From Arthrobacter sp. Leaf137 (lineage in GTDB: Bacteria > Actinomycetota > Actinomycetes > Actinomycetales > Micrococcaceae): a stretch of DNA of 64,000 bases. The DNA lies in the NCBI RefSeq assembly GCF_001423525.1, contig NZ_LMOI01000020.1, positions 960 to 64,959 of the forward strand. Direction: 5' to 3'. Shown piece after piece: positions 43,959 through 51,861 of this stretch. The notes beneath the pieces were generated by a model, which made no database searches, was not told the origin of the DNA, and worked only from the letters and a program-made list of their open reading frames with translations. Each line of letters opens with the position of its first letter. Position 1 is the stretch's first letter. The position numbers were made by a program, and so were the translations under genes.

Positions 43959-45241
43959 TGTCCCTGGCTGGATCCGTTGTACTGGCCACCGCTGTTGCCC
44001 TTGCCGGGCCACTTCCCGGGCCCGCCCCATACGTCGCGGAGCATGCACCGGCCTCCACCGACCTGGGGCGGCAAGTCCTGGCCGCAGGTGACGGCTGGGC
44101 CTCCGCCGAGGGCGGAACCACCGGCGGCTCCAGCGCGGCACCCGGGAACGTGCACGAAGTTTCAACGAGGGATGAACTCGCCGCCGCGGTGGCGGGAAAC
44201 GAGCCCAAGATCGTGTACGTAAAGCAGGGCTTCAACGCAAACACCGCCTCGGATGGCACCGCCATCACGTGCGAGGATTACGCAACCGGCGGCTACTCAC
44301 TTGAGGCCTACCTTGCGGCTTTCGACCCTGCGAACTGGACGGGGCCGGCATCCGGCCCCCTCGAAGACGCCCGCAAGGATTCAAGTGCGAAGCAGCGCGA
44401 ACGGGTCCGGGTCAATGTCGGCGCCAACACCACCATCGTGGGCGTCGGTGACGTCCAGCTCACGGGCTTCACGTTGAACATCGACAATGTGGATAACGTG
44501 ATTGTCCGCAACCTCCACCTCTCTGACGCCTACGACTGCTTCCCGGGCTGGAACGGGGACACCTGGAAAACCGAATGGGACAACCTCGTGGTCTCCGGCT
44601 CCACCCATGTGTGGCTGGACCACCTGACCCTGGACGACGGCGAAACAGCCGATGCCGGCCAGCCCCGGTATTTCGGTGAACGGTTCCTGCGACATGACGG
44701 CCTCCTGGATGTGGTCCGGCAGGCAGACCTGGTCACTATCTCCTGGAGCCGGCTCTCGGGCCACGACAAATCCATGCTGTGGGGCAACGGAGACGGGGCG
44801 ACGGCGGACCGCGGCAAGCTGCGGGTTACCCTCCACCACAACGAATTCGTGGACCTTGGGCAGCGTGCGCCCCGGGTCCGGTTCGGGCAGGCGCACGTGT
44901 ACAACAATGTGTACCGCGTGACGGACCCGGCGCAGTACCAGTACTCATGGGGTGCGGGCGTGGAATCCAGCATCATCGCCCGTAGCAACACCTTTGAGCT
45001 CACGGAAGGCATCCCGGCCGCACAAATTATCCGGAATTTCGGCGGCACGGGAATCGACGAGGCAGGCACCTGGGTCAACGGCCGGAAGGTCAACGTCCTG
45101 GACGCCTATAACGCTGCCAACCCGGATGCTGCGCTGGCCCCTGCGGTCAGCGGCACCGCCGGGCCCCACCTTCGAATCGAGCCGGCTCCGGCAGCCCGGG
45201 AAAGGGTGGGCCGTGAAGCAGGGTCTGGCCAAGGCTCTTGA
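43955..45241 (+). CDS. Secreted pectate lyase, PL1
   Basis: 428 residues. A short Ala-rich export signal (about 1-20) precedes a single PL1 beta-helix with HVWLDH, TLHHNEFVDLGQRAPRVRFGQAHVYNNVY, including the conserved RxPR region with its catalytic arginine. It cleaves polygalacturonate by beta-elimination. The ATG overlaps the stop of the PL1-CE8 gene (ATGA), so the two secreted enzymes are coupled. The signal peptide is atypically weak at its N-terminus because it has no Arg or Lys before the hydrophobic core. An internal start is not obvious. Confidence 0.9.
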   Translation: MMSLAGSVVLATAVALAGPLPGPAPYVAEHAPASTDLGRQVLAAGDGWASAEGGTTGGSSAAPGNVHEVSTRDELAAAVAGNEPKIVYVKQGFNANTASDGTAITCEDYATGGYSLEAYLAAFDPANWTGPASGPLEDARKDSSAKQRERVRVNVGANTTIVGVGDVQLTGFTLNIDNVDNVIVRNLHLSDAYDCFPGWNGDTWKTEWDNLVVSGSTHVWLDHLTLDDGETADAGQPRYFGERFLRHDGLLDVVRQADLVTISWSRLSGHDKSMLWGNGDGATADRGKLRVTLHHNEFVDLGQRAPRVRFGQAHVYNNVYRVTDPAQYQYSWGAGVESSIIARSNTFELTEGIPAAQIIRNFGGTGIDEAGTWVNGRKVNVLDAYNAANPDAALAPAVSGTAGPHLRIEPAPAARERVGREAGSGQGS

Positions 45242-45303
45242 AGTCCTACTAGTCTTCAGGAACGGCCCGCAACCGGGAGCAACGATGATCACGAGGAGCG
45301 AAG

Positions 45304-45516
45304 TTGTCCAACCACACGTACAGCATTTCTGAAATTGTCGGTACCTCCACGGAAGGTGTGGACGACGCCGTTCGGAACGGGATCGCCAAGGCCTCCCAGA
45401 CCCTCCGCAACCTTGACTGGTTCGAAGTCAAGGAAGTCCGGGGCCACCTTGAAGACGGCAAGGTGGCGGACTGGCAGGTGACCATCAAGATCGGTTTCCG
45501 CCTCGAAGAACAGTAG
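45304..45516 (+). CDS. Dodecin
   Basis: 70 residues, exactly the usual dodecin length, with VGTSTEGVDDAVRNGIAKASQTLRNLDWFEV and the GHLEDGKVADWQVTIKIGF strand. Dodecins form hollow dodecamers that store riboflavin or FMN. The flavin-stacking Trp is in the NLDWFEV segment. The start is a TTG at 45304 behind GAGGAG. It is a single gene, closed by the strong terminator at 45534-45574. Confidence 0.92.
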   Translation: MSNHTYSISEIVGTSTEGVDDAVRNGIAKASQTLRNLDWFEVKEVRGHLEDGKVADWQVTIKIGFRLEEQ

Positions 45517-45533
45517 GACGCGTCCTTAAACGG

Positions 45534-45574
45534 ATGAAGAAGGCCGTGACCCCGGGGGTCACGGCCTTCTTCAT
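45534..45574. terminator. Strong bidirectional terminator after the dodecin gene
   Basis: An 18-base-pair perfect stem (45534-45551 with 45557-45574) encloses a five-base CCGGG loop. A-rich and T-rich arm ends (GAAGAAGG and CCTTCTTC) suit termination from both directions. It separates the dodecin gene from the convergent small gene at 45614. Confidence 0.85.
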
Positions 45575-45613
45575 GCGGCCCATCCCTCGTGCCGGTACTG
45601 CGTGGCCTTCGCT

Positions 45614-45823
45614 TTAGTAGGCCTGTCCCAGCGACCGGCGCCGCCATACTGTGGGAACGCCGTCGAACGCGGGAAAAACGTGGCCCTCGAAGAAGGACAG
45701 CACCGTGTGTGGATCGTGGTCCGGGCTCCACAGTCCGGACACCGGGCAGTGCGAGCCGGTGGACGTCGAGGCGGTGCCGGCGGGAGCGGCCTGGCGTTCT
45801 TTCAGCAGCGCGATGCGTTTCAT
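45614..45823 (-). CDS. Small protein of unknown function
   Basis: 69 residues from the ATG at 45823 (MKRIALLKERQAAPAG); an ATG at 45835 would add four. The middle reads GSHCPVSGLWSPDHDPHTVLSFFEGHVFPAFDGVPTVW, a patterned sequence with one Cys and several His that looks evolved and not accidental. It ends at the bidirectional terminator. There is no membrane helix and no family I can name. The basic N-terminus with a CP-SG-W core resembles small proteins frequent in Micrococcaceae, but I cannot assign a role. Confidence 0.5.
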   Translation of the reverse strand: MKRIALLKERQAAPAGTASTSTGSHCPVSGLWSPDHDPHTVLSFFEGHVFPAFDGVPTVWRRRSLGQAY

Positions 45824-45939
45824 CGTTGAGACCATCCTTGGGAAGAAGTGTGTTCCCCCAGCCTACGAAACCCCACCGGTCGCCAAAATGGATTCCTGGC
45901 CAAACAACGAACCTTTGCTTGGTCAAACGTACAAGGTGT

Positions 45940-46848
45940 TTAGGACTCTGCGACGCCGGAGGGTGGAACCTCGGTTGCCCGCTCCCGTTCGGACGGCGCC
46001 TCGCCCGCGCCCAGGCTGCCCAGCAGGGCCAACGCGTCCGACGACGGCGAGCCCGGTTTCGCTGAATACACCCTCAGCACCTGGTCGGGGTCGTCCGGAA
46101 GGGCGAGGCTTTCAAAGTTCAGTTCGAGGTCCCCCACGGTGGGGTGATGCAGGCGCACGATGCCCGCAGACCGGCTGGCCACCCGGTGGCCGGCCCACCA
46201 CTGACGGAACTGTTCGCTGTTCACCGCAAGCTCCCCCACCAGCTGGTTGGCCTGCGGATCGTTCGGGTGGCGGCCCACATCGAGCCGCAGCGCCCCGGCC
46301 GCCTCGGCCGCCAGCGTCTTCCAGTCGCGGAACAGCTCCCGGGCCGCCGGATCGAGGATGAGCCAGCGGGTGAGGTTCCGCTCCGCCGCCGGCAGCGAGG
46401 GAAAGTCAGTGAACAGCAGGTACGCCATCCTGTTGCCGGCAAGGACATCGTTGCGGCGGCCCAGCAGCAGGGCGGGCACATCGCCCACGGCCTCGAGCAG
46501 CTGCCGCAGCCCCGGCCGCACTCCCTGGGCAGCCGGACCCGTGGCCCGTGGGTTGGCGGCGCAGTTCTCCAGCAGGTCCATCATGTGCGCATGCTCGCTG
46601 CTGTCCAGCCGCAAAGCCCGCGAAACCGCGTCAAGGACCGTCCGGGAAGGATGGATGTTGCGGCCCTGTTCGAGCCGCACGTAGTAATCCGTGCTGACGC
46701 CGGCAAGCCGGGCTACTTCCTCGCGCCGCAGCCCCGGCACGCGGCGGGCGCCCGTAGTGGGCCCGGCACCGGCATCCTCCGGTGTCAGGCGCGACCGCAT
46801 GGCTTTGAGGAACTTTCCGAACTCGGCACTTTGACCCATGCTGACCAT
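45940..46848 (-). CDS. XRE-family regulator with MmyB-like ligand domain
   Basis: 302 residues. The N-terminal helix-turn-helix contains GLRREEVARLAGVSTDYYVRLEQGRNIHPS (about 39-68), the hallmark of this group, and the C-terminal MmyB-like PAS-type domain (about 115-270) has VGDVPALLLGRRNDVLAGNRMAYLLF. Members bind fatty-acyl-type ligands and usually control a divergent oxidoreductase. Here the divergent genes are two aldo/keto reductases and an SDR. An ATG at 46839 is an alternative start. The shared 190-base region carries repeated TCCTA half-sites at 46872-46905. Confidence 0.9.
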   Translation of the reverse strand: MVSMGQSAEFGKFLKAMRSRLTPEDAGAGPTTGARRVPGLRREEVARLAGVSTDYYVRLEQGRNIHPSRTVLDAVSRALRLDSSEHAHMMDLLENCAANPRATGPAAQGVRPGLRQLLEAVGDVPALLLGRRNDVLAGNRMAYLLFTDFPSLPAAERNLTRWLILDPAARELFRDWKTLAAEAAGALRLDVGRHPNDPQANQLVGELAVNSEQFRQWWAGHRVASRSAGIVRLHHPTVGDLELNFESLALPDDPDQVLRVYSAKPGSPSSDALALLGSLGAGEAPSERERATEVPPSGVAES

Positions 46849-46871
46849 TCTGCCCGCCCGTCCGGCACTCC

Positions 46872-46905
46872 TCCTACACCGAAGGTAGGACTGCCGGTCC
46901 TAGGA
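46872..46905. promoter_or_regulatory. Clustered TCCTA half-sites, probable XRE operator
   Basis: TCCTAC (46872-46877), GTAGGA (46885-46890) and the palindrome TCCTAGGA (46898-46905) place four TCCTA/TAGGA half-sites in 34 bases. They lie 24 bases upstream of the regulator start. A second inverted repeat, GGCTCA-ATAC-TGAGCC at 46953-46968, lies closer to the reductase. Confidence 0.6.
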
Positions 46906-47039
46906 AAAACAGGATCACGGTCACCTGCTGACGCGGCGGGCAAAAGTGCATAGGCTCAATACTGAGCCAGCGGAAACCGCTTTCTCCCCTGTCGAGCCAC
47001 CGGCACCGATTCCAGCACCAGCATTATCCAAGGAGCACC

Positions 47040-47861
47040 ATGTCAGAGCTGACACTGAACAACGGCGTCACCATCCCACAGCTTGGCCTCGGCGTTTTCC
47101 AGGTCCCGCCGGAAGACACCCAGCGGATCGTCGAGGACGCGTTCGAGGCGGGTTACCGGCACATCGACACCGCGGCCGGATACCGCAACGAGGCCGGCGT
47201 CGGCGCCGCCATCGCGGCGACGGGCATCGCGCGCGAGGACATCTTCGTCACTACCAAGCTCCGGAACGGCGAGCAAGGCAAGGCCCAGGAAGCGTTCCAG
47301 AACAGCCGTAAGGCGCTGGGACTCGACTTCGTCGACCTCTACCTCATCCACTGGCCCGTCCCGTCGCAGGGACTTTTCGTCCAGGCCTGGAAGGAACTGG
47401 AACGGCTTTACGACAACAAGCAGATCCGGGCCATCGGCGTCTCCAACTTCCTTTCCGACCACCTGGACACCCTGCTGGAATCGTCCGAAATCGTCCCGGC
47501 CGTGAACCAGATCGAACTGCACCCCAGCTACCAGCAGGCAGACCTTGCGGCCAAGTGCCGGAGCCTCGGTATCGAAGTGGAGGCCTACAGCCCGCTCGGG
47601 CAGGGCGGCGACCTGAACGGCAACGCCGTCACGGCCATCGCAGACGCGCATGGAGCCACCACGGCACAGGTGGTGCTCGCCTGGCACCTCGCCTCCCGAA
47701 ACATCGTGATCCCCAAGTCGGTTGACCCCGGCCGGATGCGCGAGAACTTCGCTGCGTCCTCCCTGGCGCTTTCCGACGACGAACTGGCCAGCATCACCGC
47801 CCTGGAGTCCGGTGCCCGCATCGGCTCCGATCCCGCCGTCGCGTCCTTCACCCAGATGTAG
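47040..47861 (+). CDS. Aldo/keto reductase (AKR5-type, first copy)
   Basis: 273 residues of the AKR TIM barrel. The catalytic tetrad is visible: Asp43 (HIDTAAGY), Tyr48, Lys73 (VTTKLRNG) and His104 (LIHWPVP). The C-terminal NADPH-binding segment is IPKSVDPGRMRENFA. It reduces aldehydes or dicarbonyls such as methylglyoxal or 2,5-diketogluconate; the substrate is unknown. It has AAGGAG upstream of the ATG and is divergent from the XRE/MmyB regulator, which probably controls it. A second AKR gene follows in the same direction. Confidence 0.9.
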   Translation: MSELTLNNGVTIPQLGLGVFQVPPEDTQRIVEDAFEAGYRHIDTAAGYRNEAGVGAAIAATGIAREDIFVTTKLRNGEQGKAQEAFQNSRKALGLDFVDLYLIHWPVPSQGLFVQAWKELERLYDNKQIRAIGVSNFLSDHLDTLLESSEIVPAVNQIELHPSYQQADLAAKCRSLGIEVEAYSPLGQGGDLNGNAVTAIADAHGATTAQVVLAWHLASRNIVIPKSVDPGRMRENFAASSLALSDDELASITALESGARIGSDPAVASFTQM

Positions 47862-47967
47862 GTTTCAGCCGGCTCAGCCACCGGGGCGCCGGGCCCAGCC
47901 ACCGCAGCGGCGGACGCGAATCCGCCGGTCCGGCAGCCCCACCCCAATCTCCGAGAGGAACCCAGCA

Positions 47968-48939
47968 ATGCAGTACACCCATCTTGGCCGCTCAGGCCTG
48001 CAGGTCTCCCGCCTTTGCCTTGGCACCATGAACTTCGGCCCCCAAACCGAGGAAGCCGACGCGCACAGCATCATGGACTCCGCGCGGGAGCACGGCATCA
48101 ACTTCTTCGACACCGCCAACGTGTATGGCGGTGCCGGCCACCGCGGCTGGACCGAAGAGATCATCGGACGCTGGTTCGCCAAGGGCGGCGAGCGCCGCGA
48201 ACACACCGTGCTGGCCACCAAGCTCTATGGCACCATGACGGACCGGCCCAACGAATCCAAGCTCTCCGCGCTGAACATCCGGCGTGCGCTGGATGCCAGC
48301 CTCAAGCGGCTGCAGACGGACTACATCGACGTCTACCAGTTCCACCACATCGACCGGAATACACCGTGGGACGAGATCTGGCAGGCCATCGAGGTGGCAG
48401 TCCAGCAGGGCAAGATCCTGTATTCCGGCAGCAGCAACTTTGCCGGCTGGCACATTGCCCAGGCCCAGGAGGCAGCGCACCGGCGCAATTACACGGGCCT
48501 GGTCAGCGAGCAGTCCATCTACAACCTGTTCCGCCGTGAACTGGAGCTTGAGGTGATCCCGGCAGCGCAGCAGTACGGCCTGGGGCTCATCCCGTGGTCA
48601 CCGCTGCAGGGCGGCCTCCTGGGCGGCGTGCTGAAGAAGGAACGCGACGGCGTCCGGCGCACCGAGGGACGGGCCCTGGAAACCCTGAAGAAGCACGAGG
48701 ACCAGATCCGCCAGTACGAGGATCTGGCCGATGACCTGGGGCACGAACCAGGGGACGTCGCACTGGCCTGGCTCCTGCACCAGCCCGCCGTTACGGCACC
48801 GATCGTCGGGCCCAGGACGCAGGAACAACTGGATGCCGCCATCCGTGCCCTGGATGTCACCCTCGATGAGGACGCGCTCAAGCGGCTGGACCACATCTTT
48901 CCGGGGCACAAGACCGCTCCGGAAGACTACGCGTGGTGA
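47968..48939 (+). CDS. Aldo/keto reductase (YghZ/potassium-channel-beta-like)
   Basis: 323 residues of a different AKR branch from the first copy. The tetrad is Asp48 (NFFDTANVYG), Tyr53, Lys85 (VLATKLYG) and a His in YQFHHIDR (126-127). The longer beta-alpha loops and the C-terminal APIVGPRTQEQLD are typical of the AKR6/11-13 group. The ATG at 47968 has GAGAGGAA upstream. It sits 106 bases after the first reductase, and its stop overlaps the next gene's start, so at least these last two are co-transcribed. Confidence 0.9.
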   Translation: MQYTHLGRSGLQVSRLCLGTMNFGPQTEEADAHSIMDSAREHGINFFDTANVYGGAGHRGWTEEIIGRWFAKGGERREHTVLATKLYGTMTDRPNESKLSALNIRRALDASLKRLQTDYIDVYQFHHIDRNTPWDEIWQAIEVAVQQGKILYSGSSNFAGWHIAQAQEAAHRRNYTGLVSEQSIYNLFRRELELEVIPAAQQYGLGLIPWSPLQGGLLGGVLKKERDGVRRTEGRALETLKKHEDQIRQYEDLADDLGHEPGDVALAWLLHQPAVTAPIVGPRTQEQLDAAIRALDVTLDEDALKRLDHIFPGHKTAPEDYAW

Positions 48940-49973
48940 CCCCACCGTCAGGTGCCGGGACGGCCTCGGGGACGGTGGCGCCGAGGAGCATCCTCTTCAT
49001 CGGCGGCACCGGAGTCATCAGCGCGGCGGCCGCTGAGCACGCCGTCGCGCTGGGCCACCGGCTCACCATCCTGAACCGGGGCCGGTCCACCCGGCCGATC
49101 CCGGACGGCGCGGAGGTCCTGCATGCGGACGTCCGGGACCCGGCGTCGGTGCGCGAGGTGCTAGGCGGGAGGGAGTTCGACGCCGTCGCGGACTTTATCT
49201 CGTACACCCCGGACCAGGCGCAGGCCGGGCTCGAGCTGTTCCGCGGCCGGGCCGGGCAGTACGTGTTCATCAGTTCCGCGTCGGCCTACCAGAAGCCGCC
49301 CACCCGGTTGCCCATCCTGGAATCCACGCCGCTGAAAAACCCGTTCTGGCAGTACTCCCGGGACAAGATCGCCTGCGAGGAGCTGCTGTTCCGCGCCTAC
49401 CGGGACGAGGATTTCCCGCTCACCGTGGTGCGGCCCTCCCACACCTATGACCGGACCAAGATCGCCATGGTGGGTGGCTGGACGGACATCCACCGCATGC
49501 GCGCCGGCCTCCCCGTCATGGTCCACGGCGACGGCACCTCGCTGTGGACCCTGACCCACAGCAAGGACTTTGCCAAGGCCTTCGTAGGTCTGCTCGGCAG
49601 GCCGCAAGCGGTGGGTGAAAGCTACACGATCACCTCTGACGAGTACCTGCCGTGGAACCAGATCTACCGGCTGTTTGCCCGGGCTGCCGGGGTGGCTGAG
49701 CCGGAACTGGTGCATGTTGCCTCGGAAACCATCGCGGCCCACAGCCCGGAGCTCGGGCCCAACCTGCTGGGCGACAGATCGCATTCAGTGGTGTTCGACA
49801 ACACCAAGATCAAGTCCCTGGTCCCGGAGTACACCGCCACCATTCCGTTCGCCGACGGTGCCCGGGAGATCGTCCAGTGGTACGACGCCAACCCGGAGCT
49901 GCAGCAGGTGGACCAGTCCTATATGGACCTCAGCGACACCCTCACCACTTGGGCCGCGGGCGGCGCGCACTAG
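48936..49973 (+). CDS. NAD-dependent epimerase/dehydratase-family SDR
   Basis: 345 residues. The extended-SDR dinucleotide loop is ILFIGGTGVISAAAAEHA, followed by an acidic residue-poor NRG, which suggests NADP. The active-site region is VFISSASAYQKPP, with a later Tyr-Lys in QYSRDKIACEELL, so the classical YxxxK is retained. Similar proteins include chloroplast RNA-binding CSP41-type dehydratases and many bacterial homologues of unknown substrate. A GTG at 48936 overlaps the reductase stop (GTGA); an adjacent GTG at 48933 is possible. It ends the operon at the terminator 50012-50056. Confidence 0.85.
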   Translation: MTPPSGAGTASGTVAPRSILFIGGTGVISAAAAEHAVALGHRLTILNRGRSTRPIPDGAEVLHADVRDPASVREVLGGREFDAVADFISYTPDQAQAGLELFRGRAGQYVFISSASAYQKPPTRLPILESTPLKNPFWQYSRDKIACEELLFRAYRDEDFPLTVVRPSHTYDRTKIAMVGGWTDIHRMRAGLPVMVHGDGTSLWTLTHSKDFAKAFVGLLGRPQAVGESYTITSDEYLPWNQIYRLFARAAGVAEPELVHVASETIAAHSPELGPNLLGDRSHSVVFDNTKIKSLVPEYTATIPFADGAREIVQWYDANPELQQVDQSYMDLSDTLTTWAAGGAH

Positions 49974-50011
49974 CGCCTCGCCGGGACAAACAAAAACAAG
50001 CAGGACACAGG

Positions 50012-50056
50012 ACGCCGACGGCGGGGAGGTGGGCTCCCGCCGTCGGCGTTCTTTTT
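50012..50056 (+). terminator. Rho-independent terminator between convergent operons
   Basis: A perfect 14-base-pair stem (50012-50025 with 50036-50049, arm ACGCCGACGGCGGG) with a ten-base loop runs into a T-rich tract ending at 50056. It closes the reductase operon. On the opposite strand it lies beyond the GH53 stop and has a T-rich tract farther on, so it may serve both. Confidence 0.85.
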
Positions 50057-50083
50057 CCTGCAGCGCCCCATGGCGCAGACGGC

Positions 50084-51781
50084 CTACCGCATGGGCCAGG
50101 TGCCGGCGTCGTCCGCGGCGAACGCATCCAGCGCCGGCAGTGCGTGCCCCGCAAAGTCGAAGACTGCCTGGTTTTCCCAGGCATTGCCCGATGCGGGGTC
50201 GGCCGGATCCCAACCGTTGCCGGGTACCGACGTCCACGCGGGCTCCCAATAGACGGCGCCCAGGCCGCGTCCGCCGGGAGCGGATGCCACCACGTCCTGC
50301 ACCGCCCGGAAGTTGGCGGCCTGGCCGGCCGGTGTTGCCGGGTAGCCTTTGACGAGCTGGGAGCCGTTGGCGATCACGTTTTCCCACGGGGCGTTGGGGT
50401 TGTCCTCGAGGGTGAACGGGTACGAGGTTTCCACCACCAGCACGTCCTTGCCGTACCGCTGGGACAAGGTGGTCACGGCGTTCTGCAGGTCCGCCAGGGT
50501 GCCGTGCCAGTACCCGTAGTAGGACAGGCCAATGATGTCCATGGGCACGCCGCGCTTGGTGACTTCATCGAACCACCAGGTCAGCCCGCCGATGCCGTTG
50601 TTGATGTTGGTGAGGTGGAGCACTGTCCTGGTGTCCGGGCTGACGTCCTTGACGGCACGGGTTCCGGCTTTGAGGAAGGTAGCGAGGTTGTCCCACTGGG
50701 CACCGTCCACGCCGTCAGCTGGATCAACGTCCCAGGTCTGGCCCAGCGGCCAGAGCATGCCGGGGTTGATTTCGTTGCCCACCTGCGCGGCGTACGGCGT
50801 GATGCCGGCGGACTTCAGCGCAGCCATGACGTCCTTGGTATGTGCGTACACGGCGTCGGCCATGGCTGCCGCGGACATGCCCTTCCAGGCAGTGGGAACG
50901 CTCTGCGCCCCGGGATCGGTCCAGCGGTCGGAGTAGTGGAAGTCCACCAGCACCTTCATGCCCTGGGCCTGGGCGCGTTTAGCCATGTCCACCACCTGCT
51001 GCCGGGTGTTGTAGCCATCGGCTGGATTGACCCAGACCTTAAGGCGGACCAGGTTGGCGCCGGCATCGGCAAAAGCCTCCACCGGGTCTACCCGCGTCCC
51101 GTCAGCCGTGGCGTACACTGCGCCGTGGTCCTCGTTCTTGGGAACGCCGGAGAGATCGGCGCCGCGGAAGGTCCGCTCCACCCGGCCTTCGGAGAAGGTC
51201 ACGTTGTCCATGCTGGCCCACGCCCCGGCGCCCGTGGTTGTGAGGGAGAGGGTGCATTTGCCCGCGACGTTGGCGCTGACGGCGAGGGTCAGCCACTGGT
51301 CGTCGGTTTCCGTGGAGGGCACGACGGTGGAACCGTCGCTTCCGCATCCTGTGAGGACCAGGCGCGACGAATTCACCGGGCCACCGGACTTGATCGAGGC
51401 GCGGAAGGTCCACCACCCCTTTTTGAGGCCCGTGACGGTCTGTGAGGTGGTCACTGTGTTGTCGGAGGCCAGGTAGTGGGTAAGCCGGTGAGCCGAGTCG
51501 GCTCCCCCGGACTCCACCGTGGCCGCGCCGGCCGGGCCGGAAACGGACCAGCCCGCGGTCCCCGCTTCGAAGCCCGGGTTGGACACGGATGCCGGTCCAA
51601 CCCCGGCCGGCCTGCCCTGGGCCGGGGCAGCAGTGGCAGGGCCGGCAGCCAGCAACGCTCCTGCCAGGGCCAGCGCGGTGACGGCGGCCAGGGTCCGGCC
51701 GGATGGCAACGTCCGGCCGGAGAGTTGTAAGCGGCCGGACAGTCGTTTACTCGCAGTGCGCATCGTGCGGGGATTGATCAC
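50084..51781 (-). CDS. ganB: Secreted arabinogalactan endo-beta-1,4-galactanase, GH53
   Basis: 565 residues. A long signal peptide (about 1-52, Ala-rich core, cleaved near PATAA) is followed by a beta-sandwich carbohydrate-binding-like domain (about 65-200), then the GH53 barrel (about 203-555). The acid/base is Glu337 (QVGNEIN) and the nucleophile Glu451 (VVETSYP). It cuts beta-1,4-galactan side chains of pectin outside the cell. The start is a GTG at 51781 with AAGGAGG eight bases upstream; an ATG six codons later is also possible. It follows the GH42 gene by 80 bases, matching the galactan loci of bacilli. Confidence 0.93.
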   Translation of the reverse strand: MINPRTMRTASKRLSGRLQLSGRTLPSGRTLAAVTALALAGALLAAGPATAAPAQGRPAGVGPASVSNPGFEAGTAGWSVSGPAGAATVESGGADSAHRLTHYLASDNTVTTSQTVTGLKKGWWTFRASIKSGGPVNSSRLVLTGCGSDGSTVVPSTETDDQWLTLAVSANVAGKCTLSLTTTGAGAWASMDNVTFSEGRVERTFRGADLSGVPKNEDHGAVYATADGTRVDPVEAFADAGANLVRLKVWVNPADGYNTRQQVVDMAKRAQAQGMKVLVDFHYSDRWTDPGAQSVPTAWKGMSAAAMADAVYAHTKDVMAALKSAGITPYAAQVGNEINPGMLWPLGQTWDVDPADGVDGAQWDNLATFLKAGTRAVKDVSPDTRTVLHLTNINNGIGGLTWWFDEVTKRGVPMDIIGLSYYGYWHGTLADLQNAVTTLSQRYGKDVLVVETSYPFTLEDNPNAPWENVIANGSQLVKGYPATPAGQAANFRAVQDVVASAPGGRGLGAVYWEPAWTSVPGNGWDPADPASGNAWENQAVFDFAGHALPALDAFAADDAGTWPMR

Positions 51782-51861
51782 TGGGGCGTCCTCCTTGACG
51801 TTGAACCGGGGTTGTGGAAACCGGCCAGGGCCTGGGCGGCCCCGGCCGGCGGTCTGTAGGG

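Noticed and set aside
45249..45926. 225-codon minus-strand frame across the dodecin gene and its terminator
   Set aside because: It would read through an 18-base-pair terminator and oppose a textbook dodecin; composition is Arg/Gly/His-rich noise.
46953..46968. GGCTCA-ATAC-TGAGCC stem considered as part of a tRNA
   Set aside because: No acceptor stem, T-loop or CCA-side pairing around it; more likely an operator.
49877..51445. 522-codon plus-strand frame opposite GH53
   Set aside because: Antisense to a gene with both GH53 catalytic glutamates; starts inside the SDR gene and crosses a terminator.
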